Source: Styela clava | Lineage: Eukaryota > Chordata > Ascidiacea > Stolidobranchia > Styelidae | Length of the DNA stretch: 64,000 nt | Assembly: GCF_964204865.1 (NCBI RefSeq) | Contig: NC_135251.1 | Span: forward strand, 13,950,001-14,014,000 | Reading direction: 5' to 3' | In this document: positions 11,901 to 23,415 of the stretch, piece by piece | How the letters are laid out: the number at the start of each line of letters is the position of its first letter | How positions within the stretch are numbered: the stretch's first letter is position 1 | Made by a program: the position numbers and the translations under genes | Notes under the pieces: generated by a model | Database searches by the model: none | Told to the model about the DNA's origin: nothing | Seen by the model: the letters and a program-made list of their open reading frames with translations, nothing else

Positions 11901-12387
11901 AGTTCGCTGACCGGTAACACATGCCATCGTATGAAGACCACGATGTAAAAATCTCTGAGATTCAGAATATTTGTTTAGTTTTAGTACAATGTTAAAATAT
12001 TGCAGATTACTCCATAATTAATTCGAAAGCTAAACAGAACATGAAAGTAAAATAGGTGAAAATACCTTTGCTGGGTCTCATCTTATTGAGTGCCTTTTTA
12101 TTTTTTGTCGTTTTGTTTTTGACTGCATGAAGCGCTTCGAAATTATGTATGAAATACAATATGCCCCATATTTTCGCTTCGTGTTCAAGGAAGATTATTT
12201 AAATGTCTAAATACGATCCGATTGCATTATTAAAATTGTTCACTTTTATACGAACGCGATGTGGACAAAACACATATGTGTATATTTTCGAGTAGATACT
12301 CGCGGTAATTAACATAGAGCTTTTGCAACGGATGGAAACCTTTTCATTAAATGTATTCTCATAATTGTGCTTATTTACTCATTCCAG

Positions 12388-12546
12388 ATAGGATATTTGT
12401 CAAGTCTCGGAGGTTGCTCCAAGAAAGACTGGATTGGAGAATCATGAGCTCAATTATAACAAATTTACTCGCCCGCTCTTTCAACTGTGCAGGATGCGGT
12501 GGATAAGAAGGAGTGAGTGGGACGCCCTTAGTTTCTGCTATTAAAG
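12388..12546 (+). other. Possible untranslated exon
   Basis: Acceptor ACTCATTCCAG before 12388 and a good donor AAAG/GTATGT after 12546 bound 159 bases with stops in the expected phase. It could belong to the same transcript as 10597-11608 and 13555-13635. Confidence 0.2.
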
Positions 12547-13554
12547 GTATGTAATATGTTCATCATATTGTTCCACCATCTTTCTCTGCTCTACCCTCTT
12601 CCATTTTAAAAGTATAAGATTATTTTGACTCCAAATCAGCTTAAGATAATTCATAAGGGAAATGAACAAAAATTGATTAAATAGAATCTGACAATCTGGA
12701 GTGAAAACAAAACCTTAATTAAGATTAAAGCGTAAAGAATATAAGGTTTTGCCAAAAAGATGCCTATCGTTTCCATGAATTAAATTAAGTTACACACACA
12801 CAACAACAACAGAGATATAATAAAATAAAAACAGGCGAGAAAATTTAGATAAGTTGGGTATATTAAACTAATAAACGGACTAGTAAACAAAATGTACTTG
12901 CCAGTTGCCACACCATTCATTTTTATCATTATGATTGTTAAATTGAATATGGATTTTGTAAACAACTGTGAACAGTAAAGAAATTGAATGTAGATTTTGT
13001 ATACAAAAGTGAACAATATAGAAAAATATTTATTAAGGAGATATCGCCAAGCTGATTATGATTAGAGTCAAGTGCCAAATTGCCAATCCAATGTTGCCAG
13101 AGTTTGGTGCATAATGGCGAACAGTGGTTTTGGAACTTATTTGTATCATCGCAACAGCAAATGATGAAGTTACAACTAAATTTATTGTAAATCAATTAAA
13201 CAAATAGACTAATCATGGTGCATGATGTTTCTAATAAGATAGATGAATTTCAACAAGGAATATTTCAAGACATTTTAGTCAGATAAAATCGCAAATCATC
13301 ATTATTCCCTCCAACAAATATTCCCCTCAAAACGTTGTCTACGCCCCCCTTGCGGAATCAAGAATTTCTGTATTTCTCAATTATTATCGTCTTGTCAATG
13401 TAAGCTTCACTCACACATTTGCGACTGCAGAATCTTGGCTTAAGATTCCTACTCTGAAAATTTGTTGGGATGCAGTCATTCAGACTAGGCTTTGAACTCT
13501 GGTGCTGTAATTTGCTAATACTGCAATTTAACACAGAATTTTTATATTTTTCAG

Positions 13555-13635
13555 CTCTGGATGATCCGGCAACGAACTCCGATTAATTTTATTACATGTA
13601 TACATATTTGTAAAATAAAGACATTTTGCTATCTT
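13555..13635 (+). other. Possible terminal untranslated exon with poly(A) signal
   Basis: A strong acceptor (TTTTTATATTTTTCAG) is followed about 60 bases later by AATAAA at 13614-13619. This is the layout of a last exon on the plus strand, fitting an end for the candidate transcript beginning upstream of 10597. Confidence 0.25.
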
Positions 13636-13694
13636 TTGTATTTTAATTATTTAAATAATGTTAGATTAGTGGGAAATTTCTATGTATAGATCCA

Positions 13695-13975
13695 TACCCT
13701 GTCTGTACAACACATCGCCTAACTCGGCCCGACCATATGCCACGATTGTATTACAACGTGTCGCCTACGTAGGCCCGGCCAAATTTCACGATTGTGTTAC
13801 AACGTATCGCCTACGTTGGCCCGACCGTTTGCCACGGTTGCATTACAGCGAAAGGACCGACGTTGGCCCAGCGGCCAAATCTTCGCTGGAACATGGTTGT
13901 TCGCCATTATTGGGCCGGTGGTTCGAACAACGTTCGGCCATGGTTGTTCCGACGTAGTTGTGCTATCTGGGGTGT
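13695..13975. repeat. Degenerate tandem repeat with CGCCTACGTTGGCCCGACC core
   Basis: Units of about 50-53 bp repeat the motifs CGCCTACGT(T/A)GGCC, GCCACG(A/G)TTG and TTACAACG from 13705 to 13850, then diverge into GGCCGG and GTTCGAACAACG stretches. The right edge CGTAGTTGTGCTATCTGGGG is the reverse of the edge at 9370. Overlapping open frames in all plus-strand phases here are a by-product of the repeat. Confidence 0.5.
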
Positions 13976-14294
13976 TGTTTGTATTACTGCACCTCTGGAA
14001 GAAATCGCTAGAAAGCTATAACATTTTTAATTCTCCTTTGGTGCTATGAGACACGATACTTTACGTTTACATAGAAGCTGCTCTTCTTATATTTAAATAA
14101 AAAAGCACTTTTTCATTTCGTATTGCTCGATCACTTCCGTAAGCTAATGATTTTCACTAATCTTTTATTCCAACTCGGTGCTCTCAGACCTACCATTTTG
14201 TTTCAAAATGATGAATTTTTCAATTACTGCAACCAAACTAAAACTACTCGGAGAAAAATGACTATTGAGATATTTGATGGTTCCATTATCTTTG

Positions 14295-14513
14295 CACACA
14301 TGTACATTTGCACCCTTGAACTGCACCCAGAACAGTTGTACCTACATACAGATTGCACCCATGAACATTTGCACACAAGTAAATTTGCACCACGCACATT
14401 CGCACTCACGCACATTTACAATCGCAGACATTGCAACCGCAAGCATTGGCAATCACGTACAATTGCAGCCACGGGCATTTGTACCGACGGATATTCGCAC
14501 CCATGAATATTAC
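14295..14513 (-). repeat. 16-bp minisatellite array, reverse arm
   Basis: Degenerate repeats of a 16-bp unit whose core reads CATTTGCAC on this strand (GTGCAAATG on the opposite). It faces the 14570-14850 array across a 56-bp spacer, giving a head-to-head pair. Units vary at several positions. Open frames across it are repeat artefacts. Confidence 0.75.
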
Positions 14514-14569
14514 ACCACACTAGACTGGACACTAGTCTTTGAAGTAAAAAAAGCTTCATTGTGGTGAAA

Positions 14570-14850
14570 ATGTACATGGGTGCAAATGTATACGAGTGCA
14601 AATTTACGTGGGTGCAAATGTATTTGAGTGCAAATTTCTGTGGATGCAAATGTACATTGTTGCAAATTTACATGGGTGCAAATGTCTGTGGCTGCAAATG
14701 TACGTGAGTGAAAATGTACATGAGTGCAAATGTACTTGTATGCAAGTATCCACAGGTGCAAATGTCTGTGGGTGCAAATGTAAGCGTGAGCAATCTATTT
14801 GTGGGTGCTAAATTCTGTGGGTGGAAATGTAAGAGTGCAAATGTGGGTGT
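14570..14850 (+). repeat. 16-bp minisatellite array, forward arm
   Basis: About 17 consecutive 16-bp units of the form GTGCAAATGTACNTGG run from 14580 to 14850, with alternating ATG/TTT variants suggesting a 32-bp higher-order unit in the first half. Two stray units reappear at 14935-14960. The opposite-strand version occupies 14295-14513. Confidence 0.8.
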
Positions 14851-15177
14851 CAAGTCAAGTTTATTTTTTCCAACCAGTTAAAAATATAACAATCAAAAAT
14901 TACGACAGAAATAATACACAATTCCAAATGTCCTGGGTGCAGTTTACAAGTGCAAATGTGCTCTCGCCGTATATTTCGTGTTTAAAAACGATCCATGGAC
15001 CATAATAGGTAAGTTCGTGTCAAACGAGGAAACCGCAAAAACATCAATTTTTAGTATTTATATACTCCATTGGAGGGCGATCGAATGACTGAAAGGGAAA
15101 GATTGCCGCGCCAAACTTTTACTTTGTTTAGCGCAGAAGTGGCCAAACTGTAAATTGTGAAATAAAAACGGTACTGA

Positions 15178-15262
15178 TATTATTTTTTCATCATTTATTT
15201 ATTTTTACAAAACTGTTATGAATCCACAACGTGGACCTTTAAAAAAAAAAAAAAAAAAAAAA
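15178..15262 (+). mobile_element. Tiny retroposed insert with poly(A) tail and target duplication
   Basis: About 62 bp ending in GTGGACCTTT plus a run of about 22 A is flanked on both sides by AACGGTACTGA (15167-15177 and 15261-15271). A poly(A) tail and a direct repeat of this length are the signature of LINE-driven target-primed reverse transcription. The body is too short to classify. Confidence 0.6.
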
Positions 15263-15385
15263 CGGTACTGAAATGAGTTTTGCGAAGAGATATTTAAGGT
15301 CCTAACTTATTACAGTAGTAAAACATAACATTGGTGTAAATCAGCTTTTTGTGTGTTTAGGTGGGGAACGTGCTGTTCAGTCGAA

Positions 15386-15580
15386 CAAACTGGAAAATTG
15401 CAGCATTACGGTACAGGTACCCGCACGGTACTAGTCTGGCAGTGTTGTTTTTCTGTATTGTTTATTCAATTTGTGTTATGGTGGTGTAGACAAAAAATGT
15501 AATAACAGAATAAAGTTGTATTGTATACCGGTACCGGTACCAGGCTGATGGCTGACTGGTATCGAATTTCGCCATCCCTC
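15386..15580. mobile_element. GGTACCGG-rich small element, second copy
   Basis: ACGGTACAGGTACC at the left and ACCGGTACCGGTACC at 15530-15543, with a GCCATCCCTC right edge, echo the 9675-9945 element. No coding frame. Confidence 0.35.
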
Positions 15581-16361
15581 AATACAGTAATATGACTTTG
15601 CAGTACCGTATGCTACCAACCTTTCTCGAATAAGTATGCAAGTTGCATTGAATACTTCTATTAGTATGGACTTTTCGGTGATTTCATGAATAGCCCCAAA
15701 TGAAAAGACATCAATTAGCCTATATCGTCGAGGGCAGATCCTCCTGTAACGTTACCAGTGTACGAGACAGTCTGGGCCTTCATATTGCATGATATTGGCA
15801 AACCAGCACTGTGCAATAAACTAAAAAGAATCGCAATCTAATAACGTCACCATACTGCTATTGAATTCTTCTGAAAAAATTTATCCAATTTACAGAAAGA
15901 AAAAAATTATTTACTGTAGCATTTGAGTGATTAATCCTTATCGTGGCAAATTTATTTTTAGGTTCATAATGTAAGGGAATTTTTAGACTGTCTAAATTTA
16001 CTCTGTAAAAATTGTTGGGTGAGTGATTTTCATAGCACCTAAAACGAAGTTGATCGCAAACTGGATAAATCGCCTTGTATTGGAATTATCAGTAATATTC
16101 TTGAACTGGTTTTTGCATTTTGAAATAAGTTATCTTTCTCCAGTAGTGATATTTTAAATGAAATGAATAATTATCTCAAAAATTTTACAATAGTGTATTT
16201 GGGAAATTATTTATATTTTTGTTTTTTGCAGAATTATGGAGACATTGCTGACTTTATTTTGATTCTATTCAAGAGTCTATAACTCACATTATTTTCATAT
16301 TTCAGTCAACGTTCCATCAATTAATTATTGACCCTAAGCTAGGCAGGGGTATTGAAACACG

Positions 16362-17039
16362 ATGAGTTCAACTTCTCAAAAGCACAGAAATTTTGTTGGT
16401 GAGCCCATGGGTGACAAATGTGTTACAGATGTAGCTGGAATTGGTAAAGTATATGGTCAAAAACTTTGTGACAAAGGTTTTGATAAAGTAAGTGTTGTTA
16501 AATAACTTGCTGTGCCTCTATTACTGTTTTTGCTTGTTATCCATAAACAAGGTACATTTTTGGCCCCCCTGGTAAATATGAGTTATTTTCTTGAACTCTT
16601 ATTATTATAGTACATATTTTTGAAAACAGTTTTTATATAAAATATTAGTAATCAAAGTGTTTATATTCTCTAAATGCTTGTTTGAAAAGTTCGAACTTCC
16701 TGGCTTTCCAGTGTTTCCTCCCCAAATACTTGGCATATAATAATGATCTTTTAATATTTTTTCGAAAGTTATTTTCATATTTGGATATATTTTGTCTTGT
16801 TGTCATAAAGAGGTAAATTTCTGTTTTATTATCAGGATTGTGACTTGATCTTTTTCATTCCATTTTAAAATGATTTACACTTTTTAATACAGGCATATGT
16901 ACTTCTTGGACAGTTTTTGTTGCTCAAGAAAGATGAAGAAATGTTCAGAGATTGGTTGCTAACTGAAATTAAAATGAGAGATAGAGATGCTATTAATTGT
17001 GCATCATGTTTGAAGGAATGGTCTGATGCATTTCTGTGA
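16362..17039 (+). CDS. BANF1: Barrier-to-autointegration factor (BAF)
   Basis: Two coding exons, 16362-16487 and 16893-17039, join in phase 0 at GFDK/AYVLL and encode a complete 90-residue protein; the human protein has 89. It starts [11 protein letters not shown] and ends [10 protein letters not shown], matching BAF along its whole length. The [11 protein letters not shown] segment (about residues 25-35) is the helix-hairpin-helix DNA-binding element, and [20 protein letters not shown] follows as in the family. BAF is a small dimer that bridges double-stranded DNA, binds LEM-domain proteins and lamins, and organises chromatin at the nuclear envelope. A TATTTCAG acceptor at about 16305 indicates the start codon lies in an exon preceded by a 5' untranslated exon. 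No frameshift or key substitution is seen, so it should be functional. Confidence 0.96.
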
Positions 17040-17557
17040 ACACTATCAACTAACTGCTTTTATTTAACTCATGGTTTGCTAGGCATAATTCAAATAGGCT
17101 ATTGAAAAAAAAAAAGAATTTATTCAAAAGAGTTTGAACAAATTAACATTCACAACAATTAATTTACTGGTATTCCATTTGTTATCTGACAAACATATTG
17201 GTGATTGTCTTCAATTAGGATTACATGCGAAAGTATTTTTCAACTACCGGTATGTGGTTTTCTACTGGTGGATCTCTTAGATACGAGGATTTACTAGTAG
17301 AAGTGGTTCAAGAATTGACCGAGGGAATACCGGTATAAAAATATTAAGCGAGATAGTTTCATGTCATGTTGATATTTCTAGCAATCCTCTCATCATGATA
17401 TCTGCCATAAGTGCCATATTTGAATCATACTTTCTGGGTTACAATTTTTTTTTCTGTTCTATGTATGTATGTAATATCCTATTTTTTGATCATTGTTGCA
17501 TCTTCCGCATTCAAATTCATCAAAGGCATAATTTGGAAGAAAATCAGAAGACATGCA

Positions 17558-17563
17558 AATAAA
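17558..17563 (+). terminator. Candidate polyadenylation signal for BAF
   Basis: AATAAA in CATGCAAATAAAGTATAAAT, about 520 bases after the BAF stop. It implies a 3' untranslated region of about 540 bases with no other AATAAA before it. Confidence 0.45.
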
Positions 17564-17569
17564 GTATAA

Positions 17570-19266
17570 ATATTTGAACCCCCCCTTCCATGACTAAAAG
17601 TTAGCAGGGCATTTTTTTTATGCAATTGGCGAGTGTGCCAAAAAACCTCAAAACTTGTTGATATTCTCTTTACTTGTCACTAGGTCAACCATATCCCATT
17701 AAATAAGTGTATCAATTTGATTAAACTGAAATCGAACTCACTTACACAAAGTAATTTTCAAAATAAATTAACCAGGTAAAATTGCAATTTCACATTGCTT
17801 TATATTATTACATCAATATGATTGTCTTTACTCTCTTGTTATGTTGTTGGTATTGAATGATAAATTTTTTTCGATTGTGTTTGGGACCCTGTAGTCAATG
17901 ATCAGAAATTTTCTTTACATATTTTAAGAGCTCAATTTTTAAATGCAATTCTGCTTTACTTCAGCTGCTGTTTACTACACTTTCTATATGTAAAAAATAT
18001 TACCGTACTTCAAAATTTTCTTCGGCCTATATATTTTATTGAAATGTCTATTTTTGAATGAGAATAATGCTGTTATTTGTAGTTGTTAAAGTGTGATGCT
18101 TGTCTTTCATTACACTATTTCATCGTCACTATTTTTGAAAAGTGTAACCATGTCTAAGCTATCTATAGCCCTAAATCATCTCCTTGGTTATAAATATTAA
18201 AACTAAGAAAAAGCATGAACTGGGAGCATGTTGGGGGAATGTCCATGTTTTTCTCTCTCTAGTTTTCCGCTGGCTCAATATTGAGGCTAAAATCGCACTG
18301 ATTACAGTTTTAAATTACCGTTTCTTATTTATATAAGTGTACTACAGATACAGGCATCTCTTTTTGAACGAAGTTTTTTCTTGTTGATTTTGTTTACTCG
18401 TCGATTATTTCTGCATGTTGAATTAATAATTGATTTGTTTGAAAATGCATTTTTCACCTGTTCATATAAAGAAGTTTTGGGATGACTGGACTATTGTCTT
18501 TAATCCAGTGTTTCCCAATCTTTTTTTGGTCGCCGACTATTTTCTCACCAGGGAAAATCATTGCGGACTCATTGTGCGTTAATTGTAAACCCGACTTGTG
18601 TGTGAAGAAGCAACAAAATCAAAAACAATTTATAATCCACATTTACAAATTCCGATGGGAACCATAGCGAGGGTGCTCTATCATTGAGACATCGAGAACT
18701 GCTCGCTCTGACAAACTCGGAAGATATTATGCGATCGTTGGGGAAAATAATAGGAAAGAATTTGCGGCTAAAATTTTCTAATAAATTTATTCTGATTATT
18801 CTCTGTCGTATCGGCTTTGATCGCCTTCGTAAATATAAAAAATAATATATTTATGGCTGGCTCGTCGATTCGCTGTCTTTTTTCCGTTTGTATTTTTCTA
18901 CCCAGTCTATGTTGTTTTTGCCTCAAAACAAAACCTCTAAAATGTTGTTACTACGTATCCGTTGAAATCTGATAGAATTTTTAATTGTATTTCATATTCA
19001 CCTAATGGTATTTCATATTCAAATTAGCATATTTGTATTAGTGATTCGAATTTTATCAAATTACCAACTAAAAGATGTGAAACTCATGCGACATTGGCGC
19101 ACAATACGATCATTTGAAATTGGAGCAATGGAAATACAGGAAACAAATATTAAAAAAAAAATAAAAAAAACATACCAATCAATTTTAGCGTAAGCGAAAG
19201 GTACGTGCAAAGTTGTGTTTTTGCCAGAAATCCGCAAGTGCGTTGTGCAATCCAATCGTTTGATTC
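17570..19266. other. Intergenic stretch between BAF and the hAT transposon
   Basis: AT-rich, with no recognised gene. A CAGTGTTTCCCAATC hAT-like end with a following GCGGACTCATTG block lies at 18508-18575, and short poly(A) runs lie around 19150-19170. Otherwise nothing identifiable. Confidence 0.5.
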
Positions 19267-19274
19267 GGCACGTT

Positions 19275-21960
19275 CAGTGGCGTAGCCAGCCCAAAATTTT
19301 GGGGGGGGCCAAATTTGAAAATTTTAGAAATTATATTGGGTTTAAAACACCCGTTCTTCAAGCGCAAAACAACAACAGTTGGTCAACAAGCAAACTGATT
19401 CAATTACTCAGCTGGATTTTTGTGAATACAAAATCCATTAATAAACAATTTTTTATTTGAAACAACAAATATTAACAACGCAATTTAAATAAGTAAAATA
19501 CATCGCCCCGATTAAAAGTACATCCTTCGCTTCCCGCTAACTATGCTCGACACAACTCGATTAATTTTCTCCTCGGTGACCATTTCACGGTGACAGTGAA
19601 GCACACACAAATCAGAAAGGCGATTGGACGTCATTGATGAGCGCAGCCATGTCTTTACCCGTTTCATCCAGGAGAAAGACCGCTCAGCCTCAACGGTGGT
19701 TGCTGGTAGCGTCATAACGATCTGTATTGCGGTGTACACGCTTGGATAATCTCGAGCGCTCAAAAGAAGCCCCTCCAAACATTTGTCGTTAACGTCGGAA
19801 CTTAAAGAAGTTCTCCACAGTCTCACTTCATTCTGGAGGTTATCCAATAAATACAGATGCTCTACCTCATCCACGTGAACTGGTTTGTTCGGTGGAAGAA
19901 TTGATAGCAATGAAAAAAATGATGGGTTTTCAATGAAGCGTTCCCGAATAGAGCAGCTCAAGCCGTCGACGTATGGGAGATATACGGAACGTTTAAAATA
20001 GTGGGATGCTGAATCAGCACAGACATTGTCGCGATACACTTGTACTTCGACTACTCTGGGTATTGTCAACTCTTTCAAGCCAGCTATTTCACAAGCTTCT
20101 TTGTAAATATTCAATGCGATTTCAGAGTCATTGCGTTCTTCAGCGATAACGCTCTGAAGAGAGGATGTGAGGTTCTTTACTGACGGCACACTGACTCCGA
20201 CCGCCTGAAGTGCGCGCGCTAGTGGCTCCATTAGTGCCGAATATCGACCAATCAAACATACGGCGTAGATAACCGACGACTTTTCTAGAGCAGATTTCAG
20301 AGAAAAAGCCTTCGCCCGCGTCTCACTGTTAGCATCTCTCGCCAAAGAATCAAGAGCCTCAAGTACTCGTTTGAAGTTGCATTTGAAGATTCGGATGCTC
20401 TTGTACTTCTCAGACCATCTGGTGGGGCAGAACAAAGGGATGTTAATTCCTAAACCCGCGCGCCTTTTAGGGCTCTCCCTGAAAAAACGAATAGTCTCAC
20501 GAATGATATCACAGGTGCTTCTGATGATTGCAACTTTACTTTGGTCATTTATGACCAAATTCAAACAATGAGAAGCGCAGTGCACAAATATTGCGCGCGG
20601 GTATTTATCACGAATGCGTTTTTGCACACCGCTGACGTGACCTGCCATTGTCGTTGCACCATCATAGCCTTGCCCCACAAGTTTTTGCAAATCCACTCCT
20701 ATACCAGAGAGGTGGGTCAAAATATTTGAGGAAATTGATTCGGCAGAAACAGAATCCATTTCCACTAATCCTGTGAAGCGCTCGCACACTTCACCACCTT
20801 TCACATACCTCAAAACGATGCTTAGTTGTTCTTTCCCAGAAATATCACATGATTCGTCGGCTATTACGGACACAAACGATTTATTAGCCTCCATAACGAT
20901 ATCTTGCACTATCATGTTGCTTGCTACCTTGAGAATTTCATTTTGTATCATCGGGCTTGTATACTTAGCGTTTCCGGCCATTCGAGCGAAATGCCTTTTC
21001 AAATCTTCATCCCCTGCGTCGATACGAAATAGAAGAAGGTTCACAAAATTTCCACTATCACCGGAATGTCCGCGCAAGGATATGTTACCCGAAGCACAGA
21101 ACATGACAGTCTTGACAATGGAAGTCATTATTCGTCTGTTTTCTTTTGTTTGCGTAGCATATTGGGTCTCCATGTTTGCACGCACATTTTGACCAGTTTC
21201 CATGCTTTTGACAAAATTTTTCGCAGCTATATTTGATTCTCGGTGGTAATTTGTGTCTCGATGTGCTACAGCCTTTTCCATAAATTTTTTGTAGTCAATG
21301 CATGGTCTTGTAACAAAGGCAGTGTCCCTGAGAGTTTCATGCTTCAAACGTGCTTGCATGACTATGCATATCTTACACAAACCACCCCCATCAGAGAGTT
21401 GGGTGTAAACTAACCAACTGCAAAATCTGTTATCGTCAAGCCATTTTTTGAGAAATTTACGACGACTTTGTCTAACAGTATCCAGAATCGTCACGTTTTT
21501 CGGACCATCCGAAGTTAGAAGCCTGTATCTCTCCGCATCGGTAAGCTGTGTATGTTTCTTAAGAACAAATCCAAGATCGTTTGTTTTGCCTTCGTTGATT
21601 ATTAGTTCATCTTCGGGAATAGAAGTGATAGACGTAACTGACGTAACCGGTGCATCCACAGCCTGAGAAGCGCTTATTGATTTTAGCCATCGAAGTAATT
21701 TGGTCATCAAAATTCAAGCGTTTCGAATAAAATTCCGGCGAGAACAAATCAAGACCGAGCAACTGACCGAAAGCTTGCGAAACAGTCTTTCCCATACTGC
21801 TCATAAGAGCGAACGGTCAAGCCTTTGTGACGTAACAATGACAATCAACAAGCGTGACGAGACAAGATGCCACAAAACTGGTGGATTAGGAATGGAATTC
21901 TTGAAATTTTGGGGGGGGCCATGGCCCCTCTGGCCCCCCCCCCCCCTGGCTACGCCTATG
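19275..21960 (-). mobile_element. hAT DNA transposon, apparently complete
   Basis: The left end CAGTGGCGTAGCCAG and the inverse of the right end (CATAGGCGTAGCCAG) form short terminal inverted repeats. Both sides are flanked by the identical 8-mer GGCACGTT (19267-19274 and 21961-21968), the target-site duplication length of hAT elements. Mirror G8 and C14 tracts with an AAATTTTGGGGGGGGCC block lie just inside both ends. The 2686-bp element carries one long transposase gene on the minus strand. A perfect duplication and an uninterrupted gene argue for recent insertion. Confidence 0.93.
19512..21710 (-). CDS. hAT-family transposase (TTF zinc finger / DUF4371 type)
   Basis: A single uninterrupted 732-codon frame. 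Residues about 93-157 (FCSWLVYTQL, GGLCKICIV, ending HRDTNYHRES) form a TTF-type zinc-binding region. Residues about 195-380 match the DUF4371 part of the RNase H-like core, with candidate catalytic acids in ADESCD (Asp285) and GQGYDGA (Asp350). HCASHCLNL (377-385) and CPTRW (428-432) are further hAT landmarks. VEAERSFSWMKRVKTWLRS (about 673-691) is the C-terminal hAT dimerisation motif with the third acidic residue. The protein should bind the element's ends, excise it and reinsert it with an 8-bp duplication. An open frame at 21607-21804, in another phase, ends near the start and could be an upstream exon, so the true N-terminus may be longer. Human ZMYM-like and THAP12-like host proteins are distant relatives of this class. 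Confidence 0.92.
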   Translation of the reverse strand: MMTKLLRWLKSISASQAVDAPVTSVTSITSIPEDELIINEGKTNDLGFVLKKHTQLTDAERYRLLTSDGPKNVTILDTVRQSRRKFLKKWLDDNRFCSWLVYTQLSDGGGLCKICIVMQARLKHETLRDTAFVTRPCIDYKKFMEKAVAHRDTNYHRESNIAAKNFVKSMETGQNVRANMETQYATQTKENRRIMTSIVKTVMFCASGNISLRGHSGDSGNFVNLLLFRIDAGDEDLKRHFARMAGNAKYTSPMIQNEILKVASNMIVQDIVMEANKSFVSVIADESCDISGKEQLSIVLRYVKGGEVCERFTGLVEMDSVSAESISSNILTHLSGIGVDLQKLVGQGYDGATTMAGHVSGVQKRIRDKYPRAIFVHCASHCLNLVINDQSKVAIIRSTCDIIRETIRFFRESPKRRAGLGINIPLFCPTRWSEKYKSIRIFKCNFKRVLEALDSLARDANSETRAKAFSLKSALEKSSVIYAVCLIGRYSALMEPLARALQAVGVSVPSVKNLTSSLQSVIAEERNDSEIALNIYKEACEIAGLKELTIPRVVEVQVYRDNVCADSASHYFKRSVYLPYVDGLSCSIRERFIENPSFFSLLSILPPNKPVHVDEVEHLYLLDNLQNEVRLWRTSLSSDVNDKCLEGLLLSARDYPSVYTAIQIVMTLPATTVEAERSFSWMKRVKTWLRSSMTSNRLSDLCVLHCHREMVTEEKINRVVSSIVSGKRRMYF

Positions 21961-22978
21961 GGCACGTTTGCTATTTTAACCAGCCCTACTCGCTAATTAT
22001 TGACTCGATTAATTTTATGTGAATAAACTTGCTTTTTATGTAAATACTAACGTGATTCATAACTTGGCTGGTACCTAAGTCTGGTGAAAACGTTTTTGCC
22101 CCGCAATGAATTTCGCGACACAAAAAAGGTCAGTGACCTACATGAAATATACTACTACATAACTTTTGAATCTCCGCTATAGGCAGGGTTGCCATACCGT
22201 GCTTATTTCTAAGATTTGTGCTTATTTTCTAGCCCGCGTCTTATAAAGTAACGATGTGCTTATTTCTAAAAAAGTGCTTATTTTTGAGTCGCGTTCTTAT
22301 TTGGTCTTAGAAACGTGAATGACCAGTACTTATTTTGCGTACAAAGCTTGCGTGGAAACGAGGGACGAACTTTTTCTGTCAACGGTGAGGTTTGCGGTAT
22401 TTCCAGGCAAACTGTGACACACACAATAGTTGCTGCTAGTTTTTAGGAATACTGTTTTCAGGGACAAACTGCAATTTAGAGTAAGCGTAACCATGAGTTC
22501 TGTTTCGAACATGAAAAGAAATTTTCTATTAACTACTGCTATTGCGACATCGAGATCGGTGCCCACAATACTACCATAAAAACACAAGAAGCATTGCGGG
22601 AAACCAAAGTATGAGGACTTTAGATTAGAGGTCGGCCACCTGCGGGCCATATCCGGCACACGGAGTAAAATAATCCCGCTCACAGTGCTTCACTTAAACC
22701 TACGGATCGTTATTATGTTATTCTTGTTCTTCATTAATAATTCGTTTTCCATTCTTTATGAAAAAAATCGCTTTTTCAATTACTCAACCAAAATGAAATT
22801 TTCCTTGCGAAGAATTAGGATTAGTGATAGACATTTAGAAAATTTTGATTTTATCTAGTGTGTCACATTAAATCGTAAATATATACTACTGTAGCAAGTA
22901 CATAAGGATAGTTACATACGTCAGCATTTCAGGAATCAAGCAGCCAACCAAACTGCAGTCTTTGGCGGTATGTCAATT

Positions 22979-23415
22979 TATAGCAACTAACCCCCAAATG
23001 TACCCCATTTCATGTTAAAAATATGAAAACAAAGTTAATTTTTCTCAAAATTCGAACAAAGACTTTCGTAGGAATCAAATTACACCAGTTTTAAGAACAT
23101 AACAGGTTCCATCCAGTCATTATCAAATTAAAATCTATATTCTCAAGACCTTTGGCACTGATTGAAATAATTATATCTAAGTTCCCATCCGTACGATGTA
23201 CCTAATTACCCTTATTGAGATAATAGAAGTTTCTGTTTATAACGTGAATCACGAGCTCACGTTTACAGCATTTAATTGGATTTATGATCAACGTATAAAT
23301 ACGACTCCGATATCTTTCGATAGGGAGAGAGAAGACGATGTAAACCATTCTAAGCTAGTCTAGATAAATGTTATAAGATTTATATTCTGTGTGTTGTGGA
23401 AATATACGAATAAAA
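22979..23415 (+). repeat. LTR-like long direct repeat, copy 1
   Basis: 437 bp starting TATAGCAACTAACCCCC and ending GTGTTGTGGAAATATACGAA plus TAAAA. It matches 24893-25329 with no indels and only about two substitutions by eye (near 23233 and 23404). Identity stops abruptly at both edges. Confidence 0.9.

Noticed and set aside
13682-14049. Three overlapping plus-strand frames of 75-91 codons
   Set aside because: All phases are open because of the degenerate tandem repeat; no coding signal distinguishes one.
14123-14811. Overlapping open frames of 60-127 codons rich in His, Thr and Cys on both strands
   Set aside because: They arise from the 16-bp minisatellite. There is no start context or splice support, and both strands are open alike.
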